Part shown: one piece after another, positions 1-8,977 of the stretch
Layout: every line of letters begins with the position of its first letter
How positions within the stretch are numbered: the stretch's first letter is position 1
Source of the DNA: UBA6623 sp965238125
GTDB lineage: Bacteria > Acidobacteriota > Terriglobia > Bryobacterales > UBA6623
DNA: 64,000 bases
Assembly (NCBI GenBank): GCA_965238125.1
Contig: OZ250179.1
Location: forward strand, 5,580,001 to 5,644,000
Direction: 5' to 3'
The notes under the pieces: model-generated
The model's input: the letters and a program-made list of their open reading frames with translations, nothing else
Told to the model about the DNA's origin: nothing
Databases searched by the model: none
Program-made: the position numbers and the translations under genes

Positions 1-472
1 TAGAGTCCATGTCCAGCACGACGCACGCGGAGTCATCACCGGCCTCGGCTTGCGCGATCAACTCGCGGTTCACCGCCATCAGCCCGATCAGATTCTCGTC
101 GCCGGCGAGCATGGCGGTCTCGAAGCTCTGCAGCCGGGAGGTCAGCGCCGCGCCGCGATCCCAGTTCTTCTTCGAGCCAATCAGCCGAAAGGTTGGATCG
201 GCGGAGACACGAACGGCGTCGTTGAGATCCTCGTAGCCCGCCAAGCGGGAGTAGACCGACTGTCGCAGCAGATCGACGAACGGGAACTTCTTGTTCGAGC
301 CTTGCCGCGAATCCGTCAGATGCTCGTCTATCAGCTTGCCTAGTCCGAGTCGTTCGTCCAGTTCGCGAATGAGAATCAGCCCGCCATCCGAGGTGACTCG
401 CGATCCTTGGAAATCGACCTTGAGAAATCCATTGAAGGTGAGCTGAAACGGTTTGTTTTCTTTTTCACCCAT
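1..472 (-). CDS. IS1380-family DDE transposase, N-terminal part
   Basis: The N-terminal 157 codons of a transposase that runs off the left edge. The start ATG is at 472 (minus strand), in the same MGEKENKPFQL context as the complete copies. Recognisable shared blocks are TSDGGLILVRELDERLGL and the aspartate in VLDMDS, which is one of the candidate DDE residues of this family. The sequence differs at many positions from the full copies (for example NKKFPFVDLLRQ, SRLQSFETAML), so it belongs to an older or separately acquired subfamily. Family assignment rests on the complete copies. Confidence 0.85.
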   Translation of the reverse strand, partial: MGEKENKPFQLTFNGFLKVDFQGSRVTSDGGLILIRELDERLGLGKLIDEHLTDSRQGSNKKFPFVDLLRQSVYSRLAGYEDLNDAVRVSADPTFRLIGSKKNWDRGAALTSRLQSFETAMLAGDENLIGLMAVNRELIAQAEAGDDSACVVLDMDS

Positions 473-579
473 TGGGTGTTGATCTCCTCAGCGCCTTGAG
501 TGCTTTCAAGCCCGCATAAATAAAGGCGTCCGAGTCCACCCGATGGTTAGCAGAACCGAAACTAAAGTGGAAATCCGGG
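1..579 (-). mobile_element. IS1380-family element, copy 1, 5' portion
   Basis: This is the 5' part of an insertion sequence that continues past the left edge of the window. Its outer end lies near 579: the bases before it (GGAAATCCGGG read on the plus strand) match the terminal repeat of the three complete copies elsewhere in the window. It is clearly more diverged from them than the copies at 25000 and 59814 are from each other. The other end and the target duplication are outside the window. Confidence 0.8.
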
Positions 580-597
580 CCAACTGCGCTAGAGACC

Positions 598-1353
598 ATG
601 CTTCCCACCGGGCTGGCAATATTTTCAATCGATCGCCACCAGCCGCCTCTTTTCATCGAGCAGCCTATGGTTCACAATCTGACGGCCTTTGTGAGCCAGG
701 TGTTACCGCTTCAAAGGCTCGATCGCATCTATCCGTTTGTCGATGGAGGTCAGCAGTATCAGATAGCCGAACTCAGCCAGTTGATTCGACACGCTATTGT
801 GGACGGGGATGAGGTGGACTACGTCAGCAACGTTGCAACAGTGATCGGGATCGAAGGCGAGGTCCGCGACCATCTGCTGCTATTGCGACACGCCACATTA
901 TCGGCCCCCGACGCCGGGCAGGCGGCGAATCTCAAGGTTCTAAACTCGCTGGTGGCTTCCTTCAAGCCTCTTGCGATTGAGAACCCGAAGGAGGAACTTG
1001 CCAAGATCCGCGATGAGGCCGGGCAGAAGTTCCAACAATTCATTAGCTGGGCGGGAGAGGACGTCTTTCGCAACGAATTTCGTATGTTGATGCTCCGCGT
1101 CATGGGCTGGGACTTGAACGACGCCGCTAGACGCAACGAGCTGGTAAGGTTGTTGAGGCCATTCGAGCAGCTGTCAGGGCAATTGAAGATCGAGTCCGGA
1201 GAACTGGACCAACTCTGGGAGGGCGTCCACAAGGCAGAAGCGGGCGATGCCACCGAACTCAAGCAAATCATCGGGGAGATCCAGGAGGAGAGAGAGCAGG
1301 CTCAGGCCAACCAGCCAGGCGCGCAGATCGAGGCTGGCAACCGAGGCGACTAA
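598..1353 (+). CDS. hypothetical protein, possibly truncated at its N terminus by an insertion sequence
   Basis: A 251-codon frame beginning ATG at 598. I do not recognise the family. The protein is mostly predicted helix, with a charged and glutamine-rich C-terminal tail (from about residue 215: LKQIIGEIQEEREQAQ) that could form a coiled coil. No signal peptide or catalytic motif is visible. The frame stays open upstream of 598 right to the insertion-sequence end at 579, so the ATG may be only an internal methionine of a gene cut by that element. No good ribosome binding site precedes 598. Downstream is a non-coding stretch full of short palindromic repeats. Confidence 0.55.
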   Translation: MLPTGLAIFSIDRHQPPLFIEQPMVHNLTAFVSQVLPLQRLDRIYPFVDGGQQYQIAELSQLIRHAIVDGDEVDYVSNVATVIGIEGEVRDHLLLLRHATLSAPDAGQAANLKVLNSLVASFKPLAIENPKEELAKIRDEAGQKFQQFISWAGEDVFRNEFRMLMLRVMGWDLNDAARRNELVRLLRPFEQLSGQLKIESGELDQLWEGVHKAEAGDATELKQIIGEIQEEREQAQANQPGAQIEAGNRGD

Positions 1354-1776
1354 TAGGCCCAATTCAGGCGTGCGATTTGAGCGGGCCGGGATCGACTTGG
1401 CGACCGAATGCCACACCTCTCCAGCCGCTCGCATCACGCCGGGTGTCCTGAACGGCGGCCACACCGAGAACGCCAGGGCAGTCTGAGGGGAGTTCGGGGA
1501 CGGAGCCCGGGGAGTTCGGGGGGAGTTCGGGCGGGGAGTTCGGGGACGGAGCCCGAACGCAGCCTCGCGCGGATTTGAGCCGATCGGTGACGAGCCGATC
1601 GGTGACAGCCGATCTACAAGAGTTCGGGGACAGCTCCCGAACTCGGGCTTTGTTAGACGCTTGCAGCGGGATTTGGGTTGCGAGATCGGGCGAGATCGGG
1701 AGCTGTCCCCGAACTCCCGTCCCCGAACTCTCTCATTCGGGCCCGGTGATGGTAGGTCGAGGTTGAAACAGCGCCC
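1354..1776. repeat. intergenic region with clustered GTTCGGGGAC palindromes
   Basis: A 423-base gap without a convincing gene. Between about 1487 and 1730 the unit AGTTCGGGGAC(G/A)G occurs many times in direct orientation and as its complement (CCCCGAACTC), giving nested hairpins such as AGTTCGGGGACGGAGCCCGAAC. Short direct repeats of GATCGGTGACAGCCG-like and CGAGATCGGG units sit among them. The downstream gene ends convergently at 1777, so part of this may act as a transcription barrier; I infer that only from position. Confidence 0.6.
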
Positions 1777-2841
1777 CTACAGCTTCGGGCGATACCCACT
1801 GCGCGTCCGAATCCGATACTTCCGCAGCCCGTCGCCCACCAGCTCGACATTGATACTGCGCCAGCCTTGATTGGGGTTCGCTTGCGGGTAGTAGGTCAAC
1901 GTATAGGAGCTCGCCAACTCCTCGCGGATCGAAACGAACGCTTCCGACTGCTTCTGCCAACTCTTCGCGAAGTACGCCTTGCCGCCGGTGCGCGCCGTCA
2001 AGCGCCGAAAGACGTTGCTCGAGATGGGATCTTTGTTCACCTCGCGCGTACTGATCACGTAGATCGGCACGCCTTCGTCCTCGGCGATGGCGCGGACATC
2101 GTCGGGGCCGACCGTGCTGGCCGTATCCGGTCCGTTCGAGAACACAATAATCACCTTGCGGCCGGGAACCTTGGCGGCGTCGCGCAACGTCAGCAGCAGC
2201 GCGTTGTAGAGCGCCGTTTCATCCCCGGCCACGGCTTGCCGCAAACCGCGAATGCCGTCCAGGCGGCTCTCGGTCAACGACGTCAACCGCGTCAAGTTGC
2301 GGCTATAGCCGTAGACGGCGATCGAGTCGGCGCCGTCGAGCCCGCGGATGAAATCGGCGATGGCGTCCTCGGCGAAGACGAAGCTGCGGTACATGAAATT
2401 GCTCGTGTCGAAAAGCACGAAGACGTTCGTGCCGGCAAAGCTTTCATCGACCAGCCCCTGAATCGCCGAGCGCTGCCTCTCGCCCTCCGGCCCCGGAACC
2501 GTCGTTTCGCGTTGCTGCAGTTCGATGATACTGCGGGGCGCTTCGTTACCCTCCCCGAACGTCGAAACCGTCTGCCCAATGCCGTCTTCGTAAACCCGGA
2601 AATCGGTCGGCCTCAACTTGTTGATATAACGGCCGCGCCGATCGGTCACCGCGACGTTGAGCACGACCAGGTCGACCTTCACGCGAAACAGCGGATTGTC
2701 GCCTAGAGCGTCCTGCGCCGTCACCGGTGGCCCGAAAACAAATAGGGCTAAGGCAATAAAGATAGCCGCAGCGGCTGACACCAAGACCGGCAGCCCCCGA
2801 CGACCGCGTTGTAACCGATTCCACATCCGTTTTCCCCTCAC
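1777..2841 (-). CDS. secreted VWFA-related acidobacterial-domain protein
   Basis: A 354-residue protein of the VWFA-related acidobacterial family, thought to be exported and of unknown physiological role. An N-terminal hydrophobic segment (about residues 17-42, ending PPVTAQD) looks like a signal peptide or anchor. The family opening FRVKVDLVVLNVAVTDRRG is present, followed by FVLFDTSNFMYRS, the DxSxx element of a von Willebrand A fold. Two starts are possible: GTG at 2841, with GGAGGA upstream, or ATG at 2826, with AGGGG upstream. It lies 54 bases downstream of the large secreted protein at 2896-6294 on the same strand, so the two are probably cotranscribed. This family is one of the main taxonomic clues in the window. 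Confidence 0.9.
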   Translation of the reverse strand: MRGKRMWNRLQRGRRGLPVLVSAAAAIFIALALFVFGPPVTAQDALGDNPLFRVKVDLVVLNVAVTDRRGRYINKLRPTDFRVYEDGIGQTVSTFGEGNEAPRSIIELQQRETTVPGPEGERQRSAIQGLVDESFAGTNVFVLFDTSNFMYRSFVFAEDAIADFIRGLDGADSIAVYGYSRNLTRLTSLTESRLDGIRGLRQAVAGDETALYNALLLTLRDAAKVPGRKVIIVFSNGPDTASTVGPDDVRAIAEDEGVPIYVISTREVNKDPISSNVFRRLTARTGGKAYFAKSWQKQSEAFVSIREELASSYTLTYYPQANPNQGWRSINVELVGDGLRKYRIRTRSGYRPKL

Positions 2842-2895
2842 TGCTCGATTCCTCCAACCAGGTTTTCCACGTCCCTGGAAGTTCTATCCCGCCTC

Positions 2896-5800
2896 TTAGT
2901 CCAGCGCCTCCTCGACCAGTTGCGTCATCCGCGGACGGATCTGCTTACGCTGATCCGCCGCGACGATCCGCATCGAGCGCCACAGCGCCGGCCAGTCGTC
3001 GAGGTGCGTGGCGAAAATGCGCTCGATCGACTTCTGCGTCCACCGCGGCACGAGCAGATTAAGGCGACTCGGCGCGATATGCGATTCGTCGGCCAGCGCC
3101 GCCCAATAGAGATTGCTCGATTCCCAGCTCTCCGCCAAAATGCGACTTGAATAACCCATCAGCGTCGGGAACAACGGCACGTTCAGCAGCATCGGACGAT
3201 ACGATTCCGCCAGCTGCGGATGCGGAACGCCGAACAGCCGCCCGAGCCGCTCGTACCCGAGCTTGTCGGGCATCTCGCCGCGCAGCCGCGCGATTTCAGC
3301 GCCCACCGGCCCCGACCCGGCCGCGTCCCCGTGTTGGCCGAGGTAGTGGGCGGCCAGGTGGAACAACTCCGACGCCGTCAGCAAACTGATGCCCTCTTGG
3401 ACGCGCCCCCAATCGAGCGCATCGCGAACACGGAACAGCCGCGCCGGTTCGACCTTTTGCCGCAATCGGCTGAAGACGGCCGTATGCAATTCCGGCTCGA
3501 AAGAAGCCCGCGCCACCAATTCCTCGCCCAACCGTAGGTGCAGTCCCACGAAATGCTGCTCCGACGGCGTGATGCGCCACCACTTCGGCACCGTGGCGTT
3601 GAGAAGAATCTGCGGGGCAAGATCCTGCCAGATCAGGGCTTGCCGCTTGACCGGGATCAAGAAATTCTGCTCGGCCTCCGCCAGCGCGTAAGGCAGCCCC
3701 ACCAACGAGCCGACCAAACGTCCACCCCCGCTATTGGGCCACCCGGTACCCAACACACGGGTCGTGCGCCAGCTGTTTTCTTCCTGCACGCCCAAGAAAT
3801 CATGACCCCTGACAAACAACGGATTGGCGCGGATTAACTCCGCCCCCGGCGGCGAGTAGTGAATGTAGTTGAGTCCCACCAGCGAATCGCGCAAGATCGG
3901 CGCCAACTCGCCGCGTACTTCGGCCAGCTTCCGCGAGTTGCCCTGCGCCCGGTCCACCAGGCGGCGCAAGTTCAGAGAGCGCTGCCGTTCAAGATGTTTG
4001 TCGACCCAATTGCCGTGGGCGAAAGAGTTCGATTCAAAGGTCGACAGCTCGGATCGGGGCAGAGGGACTTCGGAGATTCGCGAAGCCAGTCGGTTGGCCA
4101 TCGCGACGTTGAAACTTTCCCCGCGCGAAACCCGCTCCAGGTGATCCGCCAAATCAAACAGCGTCTTGAGCGAGACGAGCCGCTGCTGCGTAAACAGCGA
4201 ATTCATCTGCTCGACGACCTGTGCGTGCACGTTTTGGTCGGCGGGCGCCGGATCACCGGCCAGCAGTTCGAGCATGCGTTGCTGCGGTGAATCGGCCGAG
4301 GAGCCGGTCGCCGCCAGCAGATTCCGCACCCCGGCCCGCCCGGCGTCGAAAAGCGCCAAGCCGCCGCGCACATCCTGGAATAAATCCACGAACGACCGCA
4401 CAACGCCGTCGGCCTTCTCCTCCGGAATTTGCCCTTCGCGCATCAGGATCTGCCACAGCCCGGTGAGCGCTTGGAAGATCCCTATCGCGTTGGCGCGACG
4501 CGTGACGCGGCGAACTTTCATTAGCCGCGGAAGCACATCCAGATAGGCCACGATCGTTTCGTCGCTCAGCATCGGAGCATCGGCAAAGATCGAATAGATC
4601 TGGCCGTGGTCCGCGAAGTCTTCGGTTAACCTCTCCACCGTCGCCGGCCGTAGCGGCGTCTTGCGGTGGCGATCGATGTTCGTGATCGAAATGAACATTC
4701 GCAGCGGATCATTATTTACCGCGCGGCGACAGAAAACGTACATCGATTCGACAATGTCGTCGGGTTGACTCCACATCGCCGCGTCGCGATTACGCTTGCC
4801 GTCCCAAATGGCGTGCTCGTGCCAGCTGAAAACTTTCTTCCACGGCTCCAGCCCGCCCGGAATGTAGGCCTGCCCGTCGGGCGTGAGGTGCAAGCGGGTG
4901 GTCAGCAGCAGCAGGTCGGCGTTGGCGCGGAAGATCGGCCGCGCCGGACCCGGGCTGGTGGTCTTCCCGCGCACGGCGAGATAGAAACGCCGCATGCGTT
5001 CGGGCTCGGTGAAATAGCCCATGGCCTTGGCGTCGACGCGCCACAGAGAGTCAAAGAACGCGGCCACCCAGCCGTCGTCCGTTTCCATCAGCTTCATGTA
5101 GAACGCCGCCGGGTCGGCCGGCGAAACTTCGATCAAGTCTTCCCACGCCTTTTCGGCCTGGCGCCCGCCGGGCACCATCGCGTGGCCGTCTTCGATCTCG
5201 AACATGCCGCCGAAAAAGTCCAGCACATGGGCCATGTTCTTGAGCCGTTCGATGGACACCTGCTCGCGCAGCAAGATCGCCGTGGGCTCGTGCAGGTTCG
5301 CCATCGCCACGTAAAGCCGCGCCAGCGCGGGGTCGCTGAGAAACACTTCGATGAAATCACCCTTGTCGCGCTTCTTCGCCCCCGACAACCAGTACTCCGC
5401 GCCGAAAATCACCGGCAGCGTCGTCGAGGGGTAGGGAAGGTGGAAAGCCCGCTCGCGGCGATAGGCTTCTTCCAAGTCCGCCAGCGGGAAGGCCGAGTCG
5501 ATCGAAAGAAAAGCGCGCGAGGCGTGGACGGTTTCGAGCACGGCCGAGGGACCGCAGTCGTTGCGCAATCGAAAACCGAGAATCTTGAGCAATTGGGCCG
5601 TCTGTTGGGATTCGCACGCCGGCACGTCGATCGATTCGTTCGGGCCGGCGAACTCCCGCAATTCCCGCGCTTGCGAAAGGTACTGCAGCACCAACTTCAA
5701 ATACTCGGTTTGCTGCAACGCCTCGGCCCCGCGCCCGGTGCGATAACCGCTGGTCATCACGTTGCGGGCCAGAGCGGGCATCAGTTCGTCGAGCCGTTGG

Positions 5801-6294
5801 TCGCTTGAAAGCGCGGCCATGCGGCGAAAACCTTCCAGCAGCCCCGGGATTTGCGCCGAGCCCATTGGCAAACCGCCGCGATCGCCCGTTCGCTCGAGCG
5901 AGCGTTCGAGCTGCTGCATTTCCGCGCCGCCCGCCGCGCGGTATTCGCCGACGTATTTCTTGGCGGCTTCACGATCGCCTTCAATCAGCGATAGGACAAC
6001 CAACCGACGCAGAAGCGAGCGCCGCTGACCGCCGGAAGACGAACCAAGCTCGCCCAGCGCCTTCTCGTAAGCCCCCCGACGGGCCGGGTCACGATAGCGA
6101 TCGAGAAACTCGGCGTAGGCCAGTTGCGTCTCGACATCGCTTTCGGCCTCACCGGCCGCCCGTGCCAGCACCGCCCGCGCCCGAATCGTTTCGCCCGCCC
6201 TCTCGAATTGTTGGGATCGCTGAAGGACCTCCGCGACAGGTTCGGCCGAAAGTCCGCATACTGCCGCGAGCGCGATAACTAATGTTCGCCGCAT
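2896..6294 (-). CDS. large secreted protein of unknown function
   Basis: A protein of about 1132 residues. The ATG at 6294 is chosen because AAGGGGG lies seven bases upstream; the in-frame start at 6312 has no such site. The N terminus (MRRTLVIALAAVCGLSAEP) is a clear signal peptide. Residues 20-110 alternate short helices in a TPR-like manner (RARAVLARAAGEAESD, EYAKALGEL-type spacing). The remainder is rich in helices and has no motif I recognise. Length, export signal and the neighbouring VWFA-domain gene suggest a lineage-specific envelope or periplasmic protein. The frame carries normal GC-rich codon use throughout, and long opposing frames on the plus strand are shadows of it. Confidence 0.75.
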   Translation of the reverse strand: MRRTLVIALAAVCGLSAEPVAEVLQRSQQFERAGETIRARAVLARAAGEAESDVETQLAYAEFLDRYRDPARRGAYEKALGELGSSSGGQRRSLLRRLVVLSLIEGDREAAKKYVGEYRAAGGAEMQQLERSLERTGDRGGLPMGSAQIPGLLEGFRRMAALSSDQRLDELMPALARNVMTSGYRTGRGAEALQQTEYLKLVLQYLSQARELREFAGPNESIDVPACESQQTAQLLKILGFRLRNDCGPSAVLETVHASRAFLSIDSAFPLADLEEAYRRERAFHLPYPSTTLPVIFGAEYWLSGAKKRDKGDFIEVFLSDPALARLYVAMANLHEPTAILLREQVSIERLKNMAHVLDFFGGMFEIEDGHAMVPGGRQAEKAWEDLIEVSPADPAAFYMKLMETDDGWVAAFFDSLWRVDAKAMGYFTEPERMRRFYLAVRGKTTSPGPARPIFRANADLLLLTTRLHLTPDGQAYIPGGLEPWKKVFSWHEHAIWDGKRNRDAAMWSQPDDIVESMYVFCRRAVNNDPLRMFISITNIDRHRKTPLRPATVERLTEDFADHGQIYSIFADAPMLSDETIVAYLDVLPRLMKVRRVTRRANAIGIFQALTGLWQILMREGQIPEEKADGVVRSFVDLFQDVRGGLALFDAGRAGVRNLLAATGSSADSPQQRMLELLAGDPAPADQNVHAQVVEQMNSLFTQQRLVSLKTLFDLADHLERVSRGESFNVAMANRLASRISEVPLPRSELSTFESNSFAHGNWVDKHLERQRSLNLRRLVDRAQGNSRKLAEVRGELAPILRDSLVGLNYIHYSPPGAELIRANPLFVRGHDFLGVQEENSWRTTRVLGTGWPNSGGGRLVGSLVGLPYALAEAEQNFLIPVKRQALIWQDLAPQILLNATVPKWWRITPSEQHFVGLHLRLGEELVARASFEPELHTAVFSRLRQKVEPARLFRVRDALDWGRVQEGISLLTASELFHLAAHYLGQHGDAAGSGPVGAEIARLRGEMPDKLGYERLGRLFGVPHPQLAESYRPMLLNVPLFPTLMGYSSRILAESWESSNLYWAALADESHIAPSRLNLLVPRWTQKSIERIFATHLDDWPALWRSMRIVAADQRKQIRPRMTQLVEEALD

Positions 6295-6737
6295 CGAGTG
6301 CCCCCTTACCAATGACGTGGAGCGGACCGGCTACGGACAACCCCCTTTCGGGCGCCCGCGCGCGCCGCAAACCCTGACGTGCCACGATTTTAGTGCTTTT
6401 CCGCGCCGCTTACAAGGGCCCGTCGCCTTTTCGCCGGCGTTTCCCGGAAGTTGTAACAAGATTTACAAGTCCGTGGGCCGTTGTCGGCGAGCCGTGAACG
6501 TGCACCGCGGCAGAGCCTCGGGCGAACCGGGCCGCCCTATCCCGAGTCGGTAAATAGCGCCCCTTCCCCCCCTGCACCCCACGAATTCGCCAGCCCCGAC
6601 GTGGCGCGCGCATTCTTGCGTGCCGTGTCGCCATTCGTGGCGACATGTCTTGGCCTCCAGCCCGCCGCACCAAGACCGCCCTCTACAGTAAGTCACCGCC
6701 CGCCAAAGGTCAACTCAGCCGCCAATCAGCTCACGGC
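6295..6737. other. intergenic region with a solitary 58-base repeat arm
   Basis: No convincing gene. It holds the promoter side of the minus-strand gene ending at 6294, a 58-base repeat at 6594-6651, and the start of a short tandem array (GCTCACG units, 6729-6754) that runs into the 3' end of uvrC. Confidence 0.5.
6594..6651 (+). repeat. solitary copy of a 58-base hairpin-forming repeat
   Basis: This 58-base segment matches, with few differences, the two inverted arms at 24761-24818 and 26687-26744. It contains two internal hairpins: a GTGCC/GGCAC-type stem around CATTCTTGCG and a strong TGTCGCCA..TGGCGACA stem. Here it stands alone, without its inverted partner. Confidence 0.7.
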
Positions 6738-8558
6738 TCACGGCTCACGGCCCAGAAACTCATGAATCCTCTGCGCCTGCCCGCGATTCACGCACCCCGC
6801 CAGCTCCTCCACACTCGCCCCCCGCACCCGCTCGAGACTCCCAAACGTCTTCAACAGCTTCCGCACCGACTTCTCCCCCACGCCCTCCACCTGCGTCAAC
6901 ACCGACGTCAACTGCCGCGTATTCCGCCGGCTGCGGTGGAACGTCACGGCAAACCGGTGCGCCTCGTCGCGAATCATCTGGACCATGTGCAGCACCGGCG
7001 AAAAGCGATCGAGGGTGACCGGTTCATCCTCTTGCCCCAGAACGTAAATCGTCTCCTCGCGCTTCGCGATCGCCGCGACGGGCTGATTGATCACGCCCAG
7101 GCCTTCGAGCGCTTCGGCCGCCGAATGCAACTGCCCGATCCCGCCGTCGATCAGGACCAGCCCCGGCAGCGCCTTGTCTTCTTCCTGCAAGCGGCGGTAG
7201 CGGCGCTCGACGACCTCCCGCATCGAGGCGAAATCATCCACCCCGGCAACGCTCTTGATGATGAATTTGCGGTATTCCGAGCGGCGCATCTTGCCGTTCA
7301 CCGCCACTACCATCGACGCCACCGTATCGCTTCCCTGGATGTGCGAAATATCAAAGCACTCGATCCGCTCGGGCGGCTTTTCAAGGTTCAACGCGTCGGC
7401 CAGCGCAGTCATCATCGCCTTTGGCGTCGGCTTCATCACCCGAAAGCGCTGCTCGAAGCCGTGTCGCGCGTTGCTCTCGACCAATTCGAGCATCGACTTT
7501 TTCGGGCCGCGTTGGGGCACCGTGATCACCACCTTGCGCCCGCGCTTTTCCGTCAGCACCTCCTCGAGCGCCTCGCGATCTTCAAACTCCGCCGGGATAT
7601 GGATCAGCGACGGCACATATTGCTGGTCCAGATAGATTTGCTTGAGCAAGGACGAAAGAAACTCCGCCCGGTTGAAACGCTCGACGTCTTCCCAATAGAA
7701 CTCGCGCCGATCGACAATCCGCCCATTGCGGACATGGAATAGATTCGCCGCCACCAAGGGCGGCTCGGCGCACAGGCCGAGAATATCCACGTCGCGCCCC
7801 TCGACCGCCGCCACTCTTTGGCGCTGCTTGAGTTCCTCGACGGTGGTGATCAGGTCGCGCAACGACGCCGCCTGCTCAAACTCCAATCGCTCCGAGGCTT
7901 CGAGCATGCGCCGCCGCAGGTCGATCACCAACTCACCCGAGCGCCCGTCGAGAAACATCCGGACATCCGAGACGGCCTTGCCATAGACCTCGTCGGTCGT
8001 CAGCTCCTCGACGCAAGGCCCCCAGCAGCGGTGGATGTGGTATTCCAGGCACGGCCGCTGGTGAAAGCGCGTCAAATCCACCCGACACGAGGGGATCTTG
8101 AAATAGCGATGGATAAAGTTGACCAGCCGATACGCCAAGTTGGCCGGAAAGTACGGGCCGAAGTAGCTCGATCCATCCTTGCGCAACCGCCGCGTGACGT
8201 AGACCCGCGGAAAGCGCTCCTTGGTGAGCCTGATATAGGGATAGGTCTTGTCGTCCCTCAGCAGAACGTTAAACCGCGGCTGCCGTTCCTTGATGAGGTT
8301 ATTTTCGAGCCCGAGCGCCTCTTTCTCATTAGCGACGGCAATGTAGTCGACCTCGCGAGCCTCGGCAATCAGCGTCCCAGTCTTAGCATCGGCCAGCCGC
8401 TCCTCGACAAAGTAGCTCCGAACCCGATCCCGAAGGCTCTTAGCCTTCCCAACATAGATGACGCGCCCGGCGGCGTCTTTGAAAAGATAGACGCCGGGGG
8501 TGGCCGGAAGATGAGCGGCGCGCTGCTTGAGATGTTCCAAATAGGGCGCGGACGCCAT
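6738..8558 (-). CDS. uvrC: excinuclease ABC subunit C
   Basis: UvrC makes the two incisions flanking a DNA lesion in nucleotide excision repair, with UvrA and UvrB. The 606-residue length is normal. The N-terminal GIY-YIG nuclease shows GVYLF (22-26) and YVGKA (35-39). A UVR motif (ERLEFEQAASLRDLI) sits near residues 205-235, and the RNase H-like nuclease contains ECFDISHIQGSDTVAS. A C-terminal helix-hairpin-helix region ends the protein (VEGVGEKSVRKLLKTFGS). The ATG at 8558 fits the family start (PYLEHLKQRAAHLP). No operon partner is visible; the upstream gene is nearly 200 bases away. Confidence 0.97.
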   Translation of the reverse strand: MASAPYLEHLKQRAAHLPATPGVYLFKDAAGRVIYVGKAKSLRDRVRSYFVEERLADAKTGTLIAEAREVDYIAVANEKEALGLENNLIKERQPRFNVLLRDDKTYPYIRLTKERFPRVYVTRRLRKDGSSYFGPYFPANLAYRLVNFIHRYFKIPSCRVDLTRFHQRPCLEYHIHRCWGPCVEELTTDEVYGKAVSDVRMFLDGRSGELVIDLRRRMLEASERLEFEQAASLRDLITTVEELKQRQRVAAVEGRDVDILGLCAEPPLVAANLFHVRNGRIVDRREFYWEDVERFNRAEFLSSLLKQIYLDQQYVPSLIHIPAEFEDREALEEVLTEKRGRKVVITVPQRGPKKSMLELVESNARHGFEQRFRVMKPTPKAMMTALADALNLEKPPERIECFDISHIQGSDTVASMVVAVNGKMRRSEYRKFIIKSVAGVDDFASMREVVERRYRRLQEEDKALPGLVLIDGGIGQLHSAAEALEGLGVINQPVAAIAKREETIYVLGQEDEPVTLDRFSPVLHMVQMIRDEAHRFAVTFHRSRRNTRQLTSVLTQVEGVGEKSVRKLLKTFGSLERVRGASVEELAGCVNRGQAQRIHEFLGREP

Positions 8559-8742
8559 GGCAAGTGGTTCGATTCTAACAGAGGGGTTATTCGGCGCATG
8601 CGGAAGCTCCCCCCCAGGTAAATTTCATTGCCCAATACGCGATAATGGGCTCGACGCGGCGAGGTCCGCACCAATATGCCTATCGAATGGCTTGCAATGG
8701 CGACGGTTTTAAGTCCGTTTCTCAAGGACTACGCCGCCCACC

Positions 8743-8973
8743 TCACAAAAAGCCTCGCCCAAAAATCCGCCGAAAAAAAGGCAAGGCCACAAGCGCTTCG
8801 CGGACGGGTCCTTCGACCGGCGTGGGCCACTGGCGGGCCAGCCGGATAACCTCGCGAGCCGTTTCGATCTCGGCCTCGCCGCCCGGCTCCGCGGCGGATG
8901 CCTCTGGGAAGCGTTCCAGAGAATCGGCGAGCCACTGTCGAACGGCAGCTTGATCAACGCCGGATTCGGACAT
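8743..8973 (-). CDS. small hypothetical protein coupled to the glycan locus
   Basis: A 76-residue acidic protein whose ATG (8973) lies four bases after the TAA of the preceding gene (8978-8980), so it could be translated by coupling. The sequence (MSESGVDQAAVRQWLADSLE...) has a helical amphipathic look and ends FFRRIFGRGFL. I recognise no family. It could be a genuine small gene at the end of the phosphoramidate-like operon or a chance frame; the tight spacing and GC-rich third positions favour the former. Confidence 0.4.
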   Translation of the reverse strand: MSESGVDQAAVRQWLADSLERFPEASAAEPGGEAEIETAREVIRLARQWPTPVEGPVREALVALPFFRRIFGRGFL

Positions 8974-8977
8974 GGCC

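Noticed and set aside
4666..5808. Long plus-strand open frame of 380 codons
   Set aside because: It is antisense to the large secreted protein on the minus strand, rich in His/Arg/Gln as expected of a shadow frame in GC-rich DNA, and has no ribosome binding site or motif.
8560..8610. A tRNA T-loop-like GGTTCGATTC near 8568
   Set aside because: No acceptor stem or other arms can be drawn around it. It is the leader of uvrC.
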